A DNA stretch of 64,000 bases from Stenocarpella maydis (Eukaryota; Ascomycota; Sordariomycetes; Diaporthales; Diaporthaceae), in NCBI GenBank assembly GCA_002270565.1, contig NQMI01000052.1:124001-188000 (forward strand), written 5' to 3'. The translations under genes and the position numbers were made by a program. Under the pieces are notes generated by a model. That model saw only the letters and a program-made list of their open reading frames with translations. It was not told where the DNA came from and searched no databases. Of this stretch, positions 36,149 to 46,707 are shown piece after piece (the stretch's first letter is position 1; every line of letters starts with the position of its first letter).

Positions 36149-36575
36149 GCGTATCTCGCAAGCTCGATCCACGTCCCGCTCCGCTGAATAACCCTGTTTA
36201 TATAATCACTGGGTCCTGGGTACTAATGGGTACTAAGTAATCTTATAGGTAATTTCATTAGATATTTAGAAAACAATTCATTTAATAGTAATAATATAAA
36301 AAATGAAGTTTAATAAATAACTTGATATTATTTATCTCAACTTATATCTTAATTTATATCCTAATTTATATTCTAATTTATATCCTAATTTATATCCTAA
36401 TTAGCTATATAGAATAGAAACTTAATATAGAAATTAAACTATTGATTTCATAATATTAAAATTAAAACCTATGGGTATCTATTTATGATCTATAGGTAAT
36501 TCTATCCCTGTAACTACCCATGGGTCCTCGGGTACCTATTGGGCATTACCAACGCGTGGGTATTTCCTGGGCCTA
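36149..36575 (-). repeat. Right inverted-repeat arm with AT-rich insertion
   Basis: Carries the reverse complement of the left-arm inner block (36149-36187) and outer block (about 36556-36575). Between them, 36240-36490 is strongly AT-rich and includes about five tandem copies of a 12-bp unit (ATTTATATCCTA) at 36340-36402. The AT-rich part is absent from the left arm. Confidence 0.7.
36340..36402. repeat. 12-bp tandem repeat (ATTTATATCCTA)
   Basis: Five consecutive near-identical copies; individual copies differ by single C/T changes. Confidence 0.85.
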
Positions 36576-38642
36576 ATCGCGTAATCTCCAAGTGTTCAAA
36601 CAGAGTCTCGTAAACACTAGAAGGCGTTCTGAGTTGGGTCTGATGTCCAAAGTCCGAGCTTGTATGGAAAGGCTTCTAGGTAAAATTAATTATTTGCATC
36701 CACTCTTCGTTGAGAGCCGTCCCCAAGTGTGATCTCAGCACTCTAATAGTCCACATCCATGCCCTGCCCATGAGGCACAAGATGCTGATATCTGATCGTA
36801 TCATGGTGGGATCCTGGTAAATGAGAGCAATTCGCCTTGGAAGGTTGTGTTCATGGTGTTGTGGAAATCTTGGCAAAGGCCAATGCAAACTTCAGGTGGC
36901 AGCGTGGCTGGCAAGTGCTGGCACCCGGGGACCGCATCAAAGAGCAATCCCAACCACCACGCTGTACTCACTCCTCGACACCGGGTCAAGCGTTGTGCTT
37001 CCTGAAACAAGCTCCATGGGAAATGATGGAGCGCATGACACCGACTAAGTAAGAGAGGCACTGCTTTCTCGTCAGCTTGGCCACTGATTGTGCTGCGATC
37101 TACAATAAGGAGACTTGAGAGTGTTCCGTCACTTCGTTTAAACTTTTCTTCCCCTCGTCTAGCAGTTAGTCCTGCGCCCAACCTTTTATGTTCCTCTGCT
37201 TGCTCGTCGTCGCGATACTTTTTTCTTTGCTATATCTTGAATCAGGAAAGGCTGGCTAGGATTATGACAGTCGACTCTAGTCTCGGCTTCAGGCAATTTC
37301 TCCATAGATTGATCGAAATATGCTATTCTTGCTATAATGGCTGCTCCCTTCGTTCCAAAAATTGGACCTGATGCTTAACGCTTTCTGATACGGCATGCTA
37401 TTGTAACTATAGTTTGGCTACCGATTACTAAAATGTCAGAGGGTGGCTTACGGAGCTCTGCCGTTGGACTTGGATAGAGAAGGTAGTTTCTAAAAACCAG
37501 GAAAAAGGGACAAAACATACAGCAACAGGTATTCGCTGGTCGTCACCGACCCAACTACTAATCTGTCGATTACTGGCTTGACTATGGGAGAGCGGACGGG
37601 ATCCCGTATTTTCCAATATCTATGGCCGTATGTAGTAAAGCGAAGTTGCTGGTGGATTATATCTGAGACATATAACTCGAGCAGTAGTAATTGAGGGCTC
37701 TTTCCCTTCCACTGCAAGACGCGTATTGTGTGCACCACGAAGAGCCCAATACGTATGGGACAAGAGAATCACATCGCTGTATCTGCCGGGTACGTACTGG
37801 GACAGACTCTCTCAATGCTTGATGGACAGAGAACCTGCCAGAAAAGATTGCAGCAATAATTCCTGAGAATATTTTCTCTTGCACATCTTTCCTCATCGGC
37901 TATTTTGGTGGCTTTTTGTTGATATAAGATCGTCTCCTTTCGAGTCCGTTAGATTGCCGCCACCACCACCATCATCACCATCATCATGGGATCTGATCTA
38001 TGCCCGTGAATTAACTTACACAAATCTTATCATTTGCTCGAGGCTAAGCTGTGAAAAACTCGAAGATGGAACGGCTCCAGTTCGAACTTGCTGCTGAGCA
38101 CGCAAACGTCCGTGTGCCTTTTGGCGGCCGACTCCCTTCCTTGAGACGGCTTAAACGAACATGCAACATAATTAGACAAGGGATTGGGATTTCGGAACGC
38201 CCTCATTCCGACTAGTCGAGAATTGTGCCTAGTTGAGATGGACTTGTCCATATGCACTTTGTGCTTCTCCACGGCATTGAGCTCCAACACGTCTGGAGCA
38301 TCCCAAGCGGTGAAGAATTTGATACGCTAGCATATCGTACGGAAGAAAGATACGAACCGCGAGCACACAAAATGTTCTATTTGGGGAATTCGTTCGCAGA
38401 TGATTGTAAACCATGCCGTATCCCAAGTTACTACCGCGACCTGAGACATCGTGGTCGCGACAGGAATGTAGCTCCACCGTAGCAACGTGCCGAACACGCC
38501 TGATGGGGGAACAGCAACCTAGCAACGCAGTGATCAAAATGAAACGCCTCGCCCGTCCTCAATCTTCTCTGGCTGCTTCTGCACCTCGCTCTGTCTGCTT
38601 CAAAACCCCCAGACGGGCAGGCAACAACAAAGCAAACCCACG
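36576..38642. other. Gene-free stretch (about 2.1 kb)
   Basis: No recognisable gene. The open frames on both strands overlap and lack domain signal. A small ACC/ATC triplet run lies near 37960-37986. The last few hundred bases presumably contain the transporter promoter. Confidence 0.5.
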
Positions 38643-40415
38643 ATGCAGCTCGACATCTACTGGACGACGCTGCTGGTCCTCCTCCCCACAGTCATAATCC
38701 TCACAGGCCGCAACATCATAATCCACCCCCTGGCTCGGATCCAGGCGAGATGGCAAAAAGCCACCACCGAGGATAAGCCCGGGTGCGAGCCGCCGCACCA
38801 CGCCGACAATGGGAAGCCGGAGTTTGGAGACGACGACGACAACCTGAGGGGGTTCCGCCGCGGCTTCCTGGGCATCTACGTCCTCGTCATGTCCTCCGAG
38901 TGGCTGTCTGGGCCGTACCTTTACGCCCTCCTCCGTGACGACAGGGGCCTGCCCGAGCCAGTCGTGGTGGGGCTGTACGCGACGGCATACACCTCGGCGG
39001 CTGTGTCCGCGCTCGGCGTCGGGTTCCTCGCGGACAGGTATGGGCGGCGGAGGGCCTGCTTGGTCCAGTGCCTCATCCACTCCTCTGCCTGCCTCACAGT
39101 CGTGTTCGGCGGCGACTTCCTCCCCGTGCTCTTTCTCGGAAGGGTGCTGGCGGGCACGGCGCTGACACTTCTGTGGACTGTGTTTGAGAGCTGGATGGTG
39201 ACGGAGTGGAATGCAAGAGGGCTCGACCGCAACGGTACGGAGGAGCGGAACGGCGACCTCGGCGAGATGTTTGGTGTCATGACAACGACGAACTGCATGG
39301 CTGCTATTGTCGGCGGGCTCTTTGGGCATTGCATGGTTACGGTGATGGGGTCCAAGACATGGCCATTTTGGGCCGGAACAGTGAGCCCCTCCGCCCGGCG
39401 GCGCTCGATTAGCACATTATGCAGAGGGCAGCGTGGGACTGACTGCATGCTCTAGGTCCTCGAAGGTGTCGCGGCGCTCTTGATGCTGAAGCGATGGGTA
39501 GGAATCCATGATATTGCCGGGTTAGACACGAACGGTTATCAGTACTGACGTGCCGACTCAGAACGAAAATTTCGGCGTGGATCAGAAGCTCAGTGACAGC
39601 GACAGCAGGTTTTCTGCGCCTGGGGACAGCGAGACTGGACTGCTTGGTGGTCAGTATCTAGATTGTCATTCTCTCTGTCCAGGCTGACCAAGGATCCAGA
39701 TGGCCGTATATGGGCCTTGACATTTGTGACGTGCTGCTTCGAGGGCACGGCATTCCTCGTGATCTTCCTCTGGCCGAGTGTATTGCAGGGTGCACACAAA
39801 GCAATCTCTACCAATGCAGTCCCGGCCGAGATACCGTACGGTGTCATCTTTGCGTCGTTTATGGCAGCCATGATCATTGGGTCGCTCTTTTTCAGCGCCT
39901 CGTCAAAGTCAATGAAGACGCCGGCGGCGCCAGTCTGGCTCCTTTTGGCCGCTATCACCCTGGCCTGCCTCAGCCTTTTGCTGTTAGCGGTCCTCGCCGT
40001 CGAGATCCCCCTATATTTCGGTTTCTTGGCGTTCGAGGTCGCGAATGGCATCTACGTGCCCAGCATGGCGTACATGCGCGGCCTGGTCGTAGACGGAAAG
40101 AGTCGCGCTGGTATATACGCCTTGATGAAGATCCCATTGTTCATTTTTGTTATCCTTGCTCTGGGAATCACGGCGGAGGGTGAGTCGTCGACACTGACTG
40201 GAGAATTCGTATTTGCTGACAGAAATACAGGCAAAGGCCTCCGATGCTTCGTGTTCGCCTCGGCATCGATGTCTCTCTTTTGCGCTGCCATCGCACTGTT
40301 GGTTGAATTTGGGGGCAGCCTGAGCGGGTCTGTCCATGCTTTAAAGGGAGGGGTTCAGCGTGGAAGTGCTCCCAATGGCGATGGCGAGCCTGGAGAGTAT
40401 GGAATCAACACATAG
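38643..40415 (+). CDS. Major-facilitator transporter, MFSD5/MOT2-like (putative molybdate-anion transporter)
   Basis: An integral membrane transporter of the MFS_5 group, which includes algal MOT2 (molybdate uptake) and human MFSD5. Exons: 38643-39380, 39456-39497 (14 codons), 39562 to about 39608 or 39653, 39683-40179 and 40231-40415. Introns 1, 2 and 4 have clean GT-AG sites and phases. Intron 3 is uncertain: the acceptor at 39682 is good, but the only donors giving the right phase are a weak GTTTTC at 39609 (74 bp) or GTATCT at 39654 (29 bp). Family text is clear: YVLVMSSEWLSGPYLYALL, VGLYATAYTSAAVSALGVGFLADRYGRRRACL, TCCFEGTAFLVIFLWPSVL. Several hydrophobic helices are visible on both halves. 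The substrate is inferred from family only. It converges on SSF1, 126 bp away. Confidence 0.8.
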
Positions 40416-40541
40416 GGCGAGGGTGGTTGGGGCAGGAGACCTGATGCCTTGACATGAGGGTTGGGCAAGAAGGGTATAATTAGATTCATCTGTTACGATG
40501 TGACATTGCCTAGAAATAGCGCCCATCTTCGAAGGACTTGC

Positions 40542-42019
40542 CTAATGGTGGGCATTTGCTATTTCTTCTTCTTCGTCCTCCCAGTCCCCGTTTTGCTCGG
40601 CCTGCTCGTTCGTCTTGGCCTCCGCATCGCCCTCGAGTCCCTCGCTGTCGAACTCATCATCGTCCATGTAGTCGTATGTGTCACTACCAAGATCGTCGAG
40701 ATCCATCTCATCATCGCCACCCTCCTCCCCATCCTTGTCGTTCTTCTGTCCACGCTTCGCTTTGCGTTTCTTCTCGACATTCTCCCGCTGCTCTTTCCTA
40801 CGGGCCTCCTTTTCTTGCCTGCGCTTCTCCCACACCCTTTCAAGTTCTTGGATCTCCTCTTTTGATTTGTTGATGTATTCGTGCCACAAGACCTTTCCGC
40901 CGCAGAGTCCCTCTTCGACCTTTGTCAATCGCAGCTTCATGCGCGGCCCCAATTCGACTAGCTTGACTGCTCGCCGTTCCACCCTGTCGTTGGTCTCGGC
41001 TGCATCCTCCTCTTCTTCCTCGTCCTCGGGGGCAGCGGCGGTAGCGGGAGCAGCACATCTTGCGGCGACCTTCTTCCGCTTGTCGGCTTCAAGAACCTCG
41101 ACCTCGGCGTCCGTGTCGACCTCGCTGCCGCTGGTGGCATCAGTAGTGTATCCGTCACCATTCTCGCCCCCTGTCATGTAATCTGCGATATCTTGGAGCT
41201 TGCTCAAGTTCGGCAGTTTGCCCTTCCGGCTCTTGCTGTTCATTAATCTCTCTGCCGCGTTCAACCTCCTGACGGCTTTGGAGACACCCGTGATCTTGGT
41301 CGTGATGGCATAGTGCCGGAAGTTTATGATGTAGGAGCCGTCATTGTCTGGGGATCGCTCGCGGTTGAGAAGGAGTACTCTGCGGATCGACTTCAAGGGC
41401 GCAACCTGGGGGTTGATTGGTGGGAAGAGACCGTGGAACACGCTTGTCACAAGTGTTTCGAGGTGTCGGGGCACCTTCTCAGACCCCTTTCCAGGCTCGC
41501 TGGTCATTGAGTTCATGACGAGCTGTAGGACTGTCAGCGGGTTCCGACGTGAGAAACTTGACAGGGGCAACATACCAATGGCGGAGTGATGTACTCCTTG
41601 CCACCACCCAAAGGATGTTTCTGTGCGCGCTTGACGTCTCGTGCCAGCGAGTATTTCTCGACTCGGAAGTTTAGTGTTGGACCTTGGGGGGTGGTGGCCA
41701 CGCGCAGGTTCGTGTTTCCGGACGGCGACCTCGAGAAGAGCAGCAGGTGGGTGACGCCGAGAGGGCCGCACATTGTAACGTAGTCTCGCAGCTTGTTGGC
41801 CTTCCTCTCCTTCAGGCGGCTTGCTGTGCCAGGCTCCATTACCTTGCGCACGTCTATGGCCAATTGACTGATGCTGGAGCCGACCTCGCCTGCACCAATC
41901 CGGATGACCATGCTCTTTGGGTTGTTCTTGTCCATCTTCCCTGCTGAGACGGGGGCGCCTTTTATCGCATTGGGATTTGCTGGAGCATGGGTTCTCCTCT
42001 TGGTCCGCTTCTTTGCCAT
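40542..42019 (-). CDS. SSF1: Ribosome-biogenesis protein SSF1/Peter Pan (Brix domain)
   Basis: A nucleolar factor of early 60S pre-ribosome assembly (27S pre-rRNA processing). Two exons (42019-41576 and 41522-40542) flank a 53-bp phase-0 intron (GTATGT...CTACAG); the junction reads ITPPL|LVMNSM. Length is 474 aa. The Brix domain runs from about residue 30 (NPKSMVIRIGAGEVGSSISQLAIDVRKVMEP) through THLLLFSRSPSGNTNLRVA and ends after INFRHYAITTKITGVSKAVRRL. The C-terminal third is highly charged: acidic DEEEEED runs alternate with Lys/Arg-rich coiled-coil helices and a final DDDEFDSEG/EDEEEE tail. The N-terminus MAKKRTKRRTH is basic. It is divergently arranged with RRP3. Confidence 0.93.
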
Positions 42020-42547
42020 TGTGTTGTGTTATGTGGTGGTTGCTGAGTAGTTGCAAGCGAGGAAGTACGAAGATATGTCTCCTGAGTTGAAGATGACGAG
42101 ACAGTCTCGCTCCCTCGCAGCGCTCGAGGGAATCTTGCAGTAGCTCTTCTCAGAAAAAATTCAGGTGGGGCCGTTGATAAGACGAGCGGATAAGGATAAG
42201 AGTCCCTGCTATCGCTTGCTGCCTTGTACATAGTACATAAAGCACAGGCACCCAACCCCGTCTGCTTTAAGCCAAGTACAGCCCTGCTTACCTAGTGCCC
42301 TTACAAGCTTGCGATTAAGGTACACTAGGGGGCCCACAAAAAAGATCAATCTGCCTTTTGAATTTCTTTGGCTTTACACCCCTCCATCTGGATAACCCCA
42401 ACCTCCCACTGGGAACCCCTTACGACACAGGACCGTCATGACATCCCTCCTCGTCTTCCACTTTCTTCCAGCGCACACTTCCACTCGAATCTGCTACTCG
42501 AAGTCCTTTTAGCTTCCTGCTACTCGGCCCCCTATCACTCGGCAATC
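42020..42547. promoter_or_regulatory. Shared divergent promoter of SSF1 and RRP3
   Basis: A 528-bp region between two start codons pointing outward, both for ribosome-biogenesis genes. An A/T-rich core with AAAAAATTC lies near 42155 and another near 42340. The yeast PAC and RRPE elements are not present as exact matches. Coordinated transcription is inferred from arrangement. Confidence 0.6.
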
Positions 42548-44112
42548 ATGGCGGGCGATCAGGTCGCCAAGCGACAGAAGATCTCCCACGACTCCCCTGG
42601 GCCAGCCTCTCCAGGCGCATCCTCGTCTTCGAGTGGCTCGGATGCGGGTGTTGATGAGCAGAATACGGATACTGCCGGAGACGCTCTGGCCACCAAGACC
42701 TTCAAGGACTTGGGAGTCGTCGACACGCTCGCCGAAGCATGCGCAACGCTGAAGTACGAGCATCCCACTCAGATCCAGGCTGAAGCGATTCCGGTAGCCC
42801 TCCAGGGCAGAGATATAGTCGGTCTTGCCGAGACTGGCTCTGGAAAGACGGCCGCTTTCGCCCTGCCCATCCTGCAATCCCTTCTCGACAAGCCGCAACC
42901 TTTCTATTCGCTTGTACTCGCCCCTACGCGTGAGCTGGCCTTCCAGATAGGCAAGACGTTCGAGGCTTTGGGTTCAGCCATCCGACTGAAGGTGTGTACT
43001 ATCGTGGGAGGCATGGAATTCACGCCGCAGCAGATTGCCCTCGGCAAGAACCCACACATCATAGTCGCCACTCCTGGCAGGATTCTGGATCATATGGAGC
43101 GGACCAAGGGCTTCAGTCTGCGCAAGATGAAGTACCTGGTATTAGATGAGGCCGACAGACTCCTGGAGCTCGAGTTCGGTCCGGTGATTGAGGTATGTGC
43201 AGGATCGTTGCCTCAGTGGTGGGCACTGTCGAATAACCTCTACAACAGAAAATCCTCAAATTCCTACCCCGCGAGCGTAACACCTTCCTCTTCAGTGCGA
43301 CGATGAGTTCCAAGGTCGAGAGTTTGCAGCGTGCATCCCTCCGGGAACCGGTCCGAATCAGCGTCAAAGACACCAAGTATCAGACGGTCAAGACCCTGAT
43401 CTCCAACTACATCTTCATTCCCCACAAGCACAAGGATACCTACCTGATCTACCTTATGGCGGTCGAGTTCACAGGGCGAACGGCCGTCATCTTCACACGA
43501 ACCGTCAACGAGACGCAACGACTTGCGATTCTTCTCCGTACATTGGGTCTCGGGGCCATCCCTCTCCACGGGCAGCTCAGCCAGTCCAATCGACTGGGTG
43601 CTTTAAACAAATTCAAGACGGGCAGCAGGAACATCCTCGTGGCAACAGATGTTGCGGCACGTGGCCTGGATATTCCAAACGTCGATATAGTGATAAACTA
43701 CGACCTCCCTGGCGACAGCAAGACGTATGTTCACAGGGTCGGCCGGACGGCGCGTGCGGGCAAGAGCGGCCGCGCCCTTAATATTGTGACACAGGTGAGT
43801 TGTGCTAAACCGCGGCTGACGCTGGTAAAGAATTAACTATTGACACAGTAAAAGTACGACGTCGAAGTATTCCAGAGAATCGAATTTGCTCTTGGTGAAA
43901 AGCTGAAAGAGTACCCTACTGAACGGGACGAGGTGATGGTTTTCAAAGCCCGCGTTGAGGAAGCGCAACGGCATGCCAAGAACGAGATGAAGAATCTCCA
44001 TGCAGACCGAGACAGCGGTAGGAAGGGTGCCACCCTAAAGGGACGGCACAGACCCACAGCAGGCGGAGGTGGAAAGAGGCGTCGCGATGACATGGATGCT
44101 GAAGAGGGCTGA
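42548..44112 (+). CDS. RRP3: DEAD-box ATP-dependent RNA helicase RRP3 (DDX47-like)
   Basis: A nucleolar helicase needed for 18S rRNA maturation. Three exons (42548-43192, 43249-43794 and 43855-44112) flank phase-0 introns of 56 and 60 bp. Intron 2 uses the AG at 43853-43854; the nearer AG at 43848 would give an immediate stop. Length is 482 aa. Motifs: Q-motif ([11 protein letters not shown]), Walker A ETGSGKT near residues 96-102, PTRELAF, GG, TPGR, DEAD at about 200-203, [13 protein letters not shown] and [10 protein letters not shown]. The phrase [16 protein letters not shown] and the charged Lys/Arg tail fit RRP3 rather than other DEAD-box groups. N-terminal 45 residues are Ser/Pro-rich. 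Confidence 0.95.
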
Positions 44113-45117
44113 TCATCTCCAAGGCGGTAGCACGCTCGTCAGCAAAACTCCGACTTGGGTTGGTGGTTTCGCCGCTATATTTACTGCCCGAATATTAATT
44201 GAATGGTAGCTTTGTCCCATTGCAGCCGATTCCCGCTGTTCTCGATATTGGTAACGTCTCCTCGCGCGAGGTCTGCTCGGAGACTCGGCTTCAAAATTCC
44301 ACTTTCGACACTACAATGCTCCGCCCGGACGTGAAATTTTGCAGCCTGCGATCCCGCCTGCTTACCGACAACTGTGTACACCCACTTGTCTCAATTCACC
44401 GGACTTCGCTTGCAAGATGTGCTCGGCCCACCTGCCGATTAGCTCCCCGGCTCGGGCTGACATGGACACTTGATTCCGAGTGGGAGGGAAGAGCAAATCA
44501 TCACCTTTTTCAATTGCTGCCGCTACTGCTGCGCCGTTCGGCCGCCTCCAACGTAAGGCCCACATATCACCAACACAACCGCCCGGCATCGTCTATTGGA
44601 CAAATGTCGAGGCCGAGGGATGAGTAGAATCTCCATACACTCTTTGCCCCCCACCCATACCTCTGCAGCCATCCTACCCTCCTCCATGACGAATCCCGGC
44701 ACTAGAAATGCTTGTTCGGCACCGCAAAGCTGAATATCTAGGCTGAACGGGCAGCCAGGTTCGTGCGGCGCAGCATTTCCCACCAGCACGGTGCTGCACC
44801 GCTCTTTGTCAGCGCTACCAACATAGCGTTGGGCCCGTTGACTGGTGTTTGGTTGACTTATTGACTGTTGGTTATTTCTGGAGCTGGCTCTTCCACCTCT
44901 GATGTGGGCCATGGTCCGTTAGGCTTATAAAGGTGTTGGCCATCGCCTGTGATGCTTTTTGCTCTTTGTTCTTCTCGTGGGTTCATGTTCACACCACTCC
45001 ATTCGAAGGCACTTCGTCACTGTGCTTTTGGGACCTACCTGATAACAAACGCCCCACGAAGCTCCATCTGACTCGACGCTGCCCATCACTTATCGGTACA
45101 CTGGACAACTCGGCACC
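44113..45117. other. Intergenic stretch between RRP3 and the four-TM protein
   Basis: No gene seen. Short frames at 44.2-44.6 kb on both strands mirror each other and carry no domain. The last 200 bp, with pyrimidine-rich tracts, likely form the next gene's leader. Confidence 0.55.
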
Positions 45118-45834
45118 ATGGCCCTGACATCTGTCCTCCTCAAGATCGCCATGGGCCTCCTCATGATCGTCTCCATCATCGAGCTCTCCCTGATCTCCGC
45201 CACCGTAGGCTTCCTCTCGCAACGCGCAAAGGGGACCTTCGATATCGTGTCCGGCGACTCAACCTTCCCCATCTCCGGGGAGCCCGCAAACCTCATCGTC
45301 GACCAGGGCCACACCAGCAACGGCGCCGCGGGGATGGCCTTCGTCATCATCGGCTGCTGCGGGTTCCTCGCCCTCTGGCTGCGCGGCCGCCCGGGGTACC
45401 ACGCAAGGTCCTTCGCGGGGCTCTCCAGCCGCGGCTGGTACAGGCTGTGGCTCGGGCTCAATGTCCCCGCCGTGCTGCTGACGCTAGGCGCCCTGGCTTT
45501 TACTTTCGCCGTGACTAATGCTCACGAGGGGCAGACGATCGACCTCTCGGTGGCAGAGGGCCTGGGTGGGAAGGCCTACTCGTCTGGGACGTGGACGCCG
45601 CAGAACTGGTTCGACGCGCTGCTGAAGCTGGACCTTGCGAGCCAGGCGGACAGGAACGACATCCGTCGGTTTTATAAGATCGCGAGGGGCTGGCAGTACA
45701 ACCTGATCCCGTTCTTTATCGTGCAGCTTGCTCAGACGGTGTTGGCTTTGCTGGAGGCCTCGGGGAAGAGGAAGGCTGACAGTCAACACAACCACGGTGG
45801 TGTTAAGAATGAAACTGGGTTTTCCGGCAAATAG
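45118..45834 (+). CDS. Four-TM membrane protein of unknown function
   Basis: A single-exon 238-aa protein. Four hydrophobic segments are apparent: about residues 5-32 (LLKIAMGLLMIVSIIELSLI), 70-88 (GMAFVIIGCCGFLALWL), 112-132 (LNVPAVLLTLGALAFTFAV) and about 196-215 (NLIPFFIVQLAQTVLALL). The first loop and the long loop between helices 3 and 4 are hydrophilic; the C-terminus is polar with His/Lys. The layout resembles fungal MARVEL-like or unnamed four-TM families, but I cannot identify one. The ATG context is CACCATGG. Confidence 0.75.
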   Translation: MALTSVLLKIAMGLLMIVSIIELSLISATVGFLSQRAKGTFDIVSGDSTFPISGEPANLIVDQGHTSNGAAGMAFVIIGCCGFLALWLRGRPGYHARSFAGLSSRGWYRLWLGLNVPAVLLTLGALAFTFAVTNAHEGQTIDLSVAEGLGGKAYSSGTWTPQNWFDALLKLDLASQADRNDIRRFYKIARGWQYNLIPFFIVQLAQTVLALLEASGKRKADSQHNHGGVKNETGFSGK

Positions 45835-46006
45835 AGGATGTTTGGAAGGAGTCTGGGTCCTAAGTGTCTCTACACGGCAGCCGGGTAAAGGTGGCACGCT
45901 ACAATCATGGCACTTCATGCGTTAATCAATCGTTATATACCCTCGAAAATATATACAAACCATGACCTCTGGGACCTGCCCTTTTCATATCTCATTATTT
46001 TCCACC

Positions 46007-46707
46007 TTAAGCTGGTGGGATTATGGCGTTCGCCATAGGAATCCGCCCAACAGTACCTCCAGAGACCGTGGTGCCTGGCGTGTTAGCCGCTGCTGCCTTT
46101 GCGGCCGTCTTGTAAGCTTCGAGATCGCCAGGCTTCCTGAGAAAAGAGAGCCACGTCAGCAAGGTTTTCTCTCGTCCAAATCTCCCCGCTTGTGCCCCCC
46201 GCCTCACTCACCCGTTGACAACCATGACCTGTCCAAGCTGGCAATGCGGTCCCTGCGCACAGTAGATGTAAATCGGCTCCGTGTTCTGCACCATCACGTC
46301 GAAGGCGCCCACCGTGTCCGAGCCGTTGAGCGCCGCCCCCGGGATGAAGCCCGAGTGGATCGCCCCCGGGACCGTAGCCTGCAGCGGAGAGCACGGGTCC
46401 GCCGGGCCGGCCGACTGCGTGACGGTGTGGTTCGTGAGGAAGAACTGGAACTGTAGCACGTCGCCGGGGTTTGCCTTCACGTCGTTGGGCGTGAATATCA
46501 GGGAGGTGTTGACGCTCTTGGAGCCGACGGCGATGGGGATCAGCTTTGGCTGCGTGGGTGCTTCTGCGCCGGGCGTTAGCTGCGAGGCTACCGCTTCCAG
46601 AGATCTACGTCGACCTCGTCAGATACAGATCACTTACGCCTAGGCAGCATGGCTGCTACAGACCGGGAGGCAAGCATCGCAAGACCGATGAGGGTGTACA
46701 CCAACAT
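46007..46707 (-). CDS. Secreted cupredoxin-domain protein
   Basis: A small extracellular blue-copper-like protein. Three exons (46707-46638, 46563-46212 and 46136-46007) have introns of 74 and 75 bp with CTAAC and CTGAC branch sites; phases agree and the total is 183 aa. Residues 1-19 form a signal peptide (LVYTLIGLAMLASRSVAA). The cupredoxin fold spans KLIPIAVGSKSVNTSLIFTPND to IYIYCAQGPHCQLGQVMVVN. Copper-site residues are visible: His in NHTVTQ, then Cys and His in YCAQGPHC. The axial position, usually Met in GMV, is Gln here (GQV), as in stellacyanin-type proteins. The C-terminal tail is Ala/Gly/Thr-rich and lacks a clear GPI signal. Related fungal proteins are cell-wall associated and of unproven function. 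It converges on the four-TM gene, 172 bp apart. Confidence 0.82.

Larger units (their letters stand above)
27535..36575. mobile_element. About 9-kb unit bounded by inverted repeats, containing a decayed Helitron
   Basis: The two ends match in inverted orientation. The outer block GGCCC[G/A]GGAAATACCCAC follows TA at 27535 and appears reversed ending in TA at 36575. An inner 39-bp block at 27714-27752 matches the reverse complement of 36149-36187 with two mismatches. The right arm is about 200 bp longer because of an AT-rich insertion. The flanking TA on both sides could be a target duplication of Tc1/mariner type, but no matching transposase is visible inside. The interior holds a minisatellite and a Helitron coding region. 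A non-autonomous DNA transposon invaded by a Helitron is one explanation; a single composite element is another. Confidence 0.6.

Noticed and set aside
27535..36575. Starship-type giant mobile element
   Set aside because: No DUF3435 tyrosine-recombinase captain was seen, and the unit is only about 9 kb.
38559..39329. A 256-codon minus-strand frame opposite the MFS gene
   Set aside because: Shadow of a GC-rich membrane-protein exon; composition is His/Arg/Pro-rich without hydrophobic pattern.
22251..46707. Secondary-metabolite gene cluster
   Set aside because: The oxygenase, MFS, P450 and cupredoxin genes are tens of kilobases apart with housekeeping genes between, and no PKS, NRPS or terpene synthase backbone is present.
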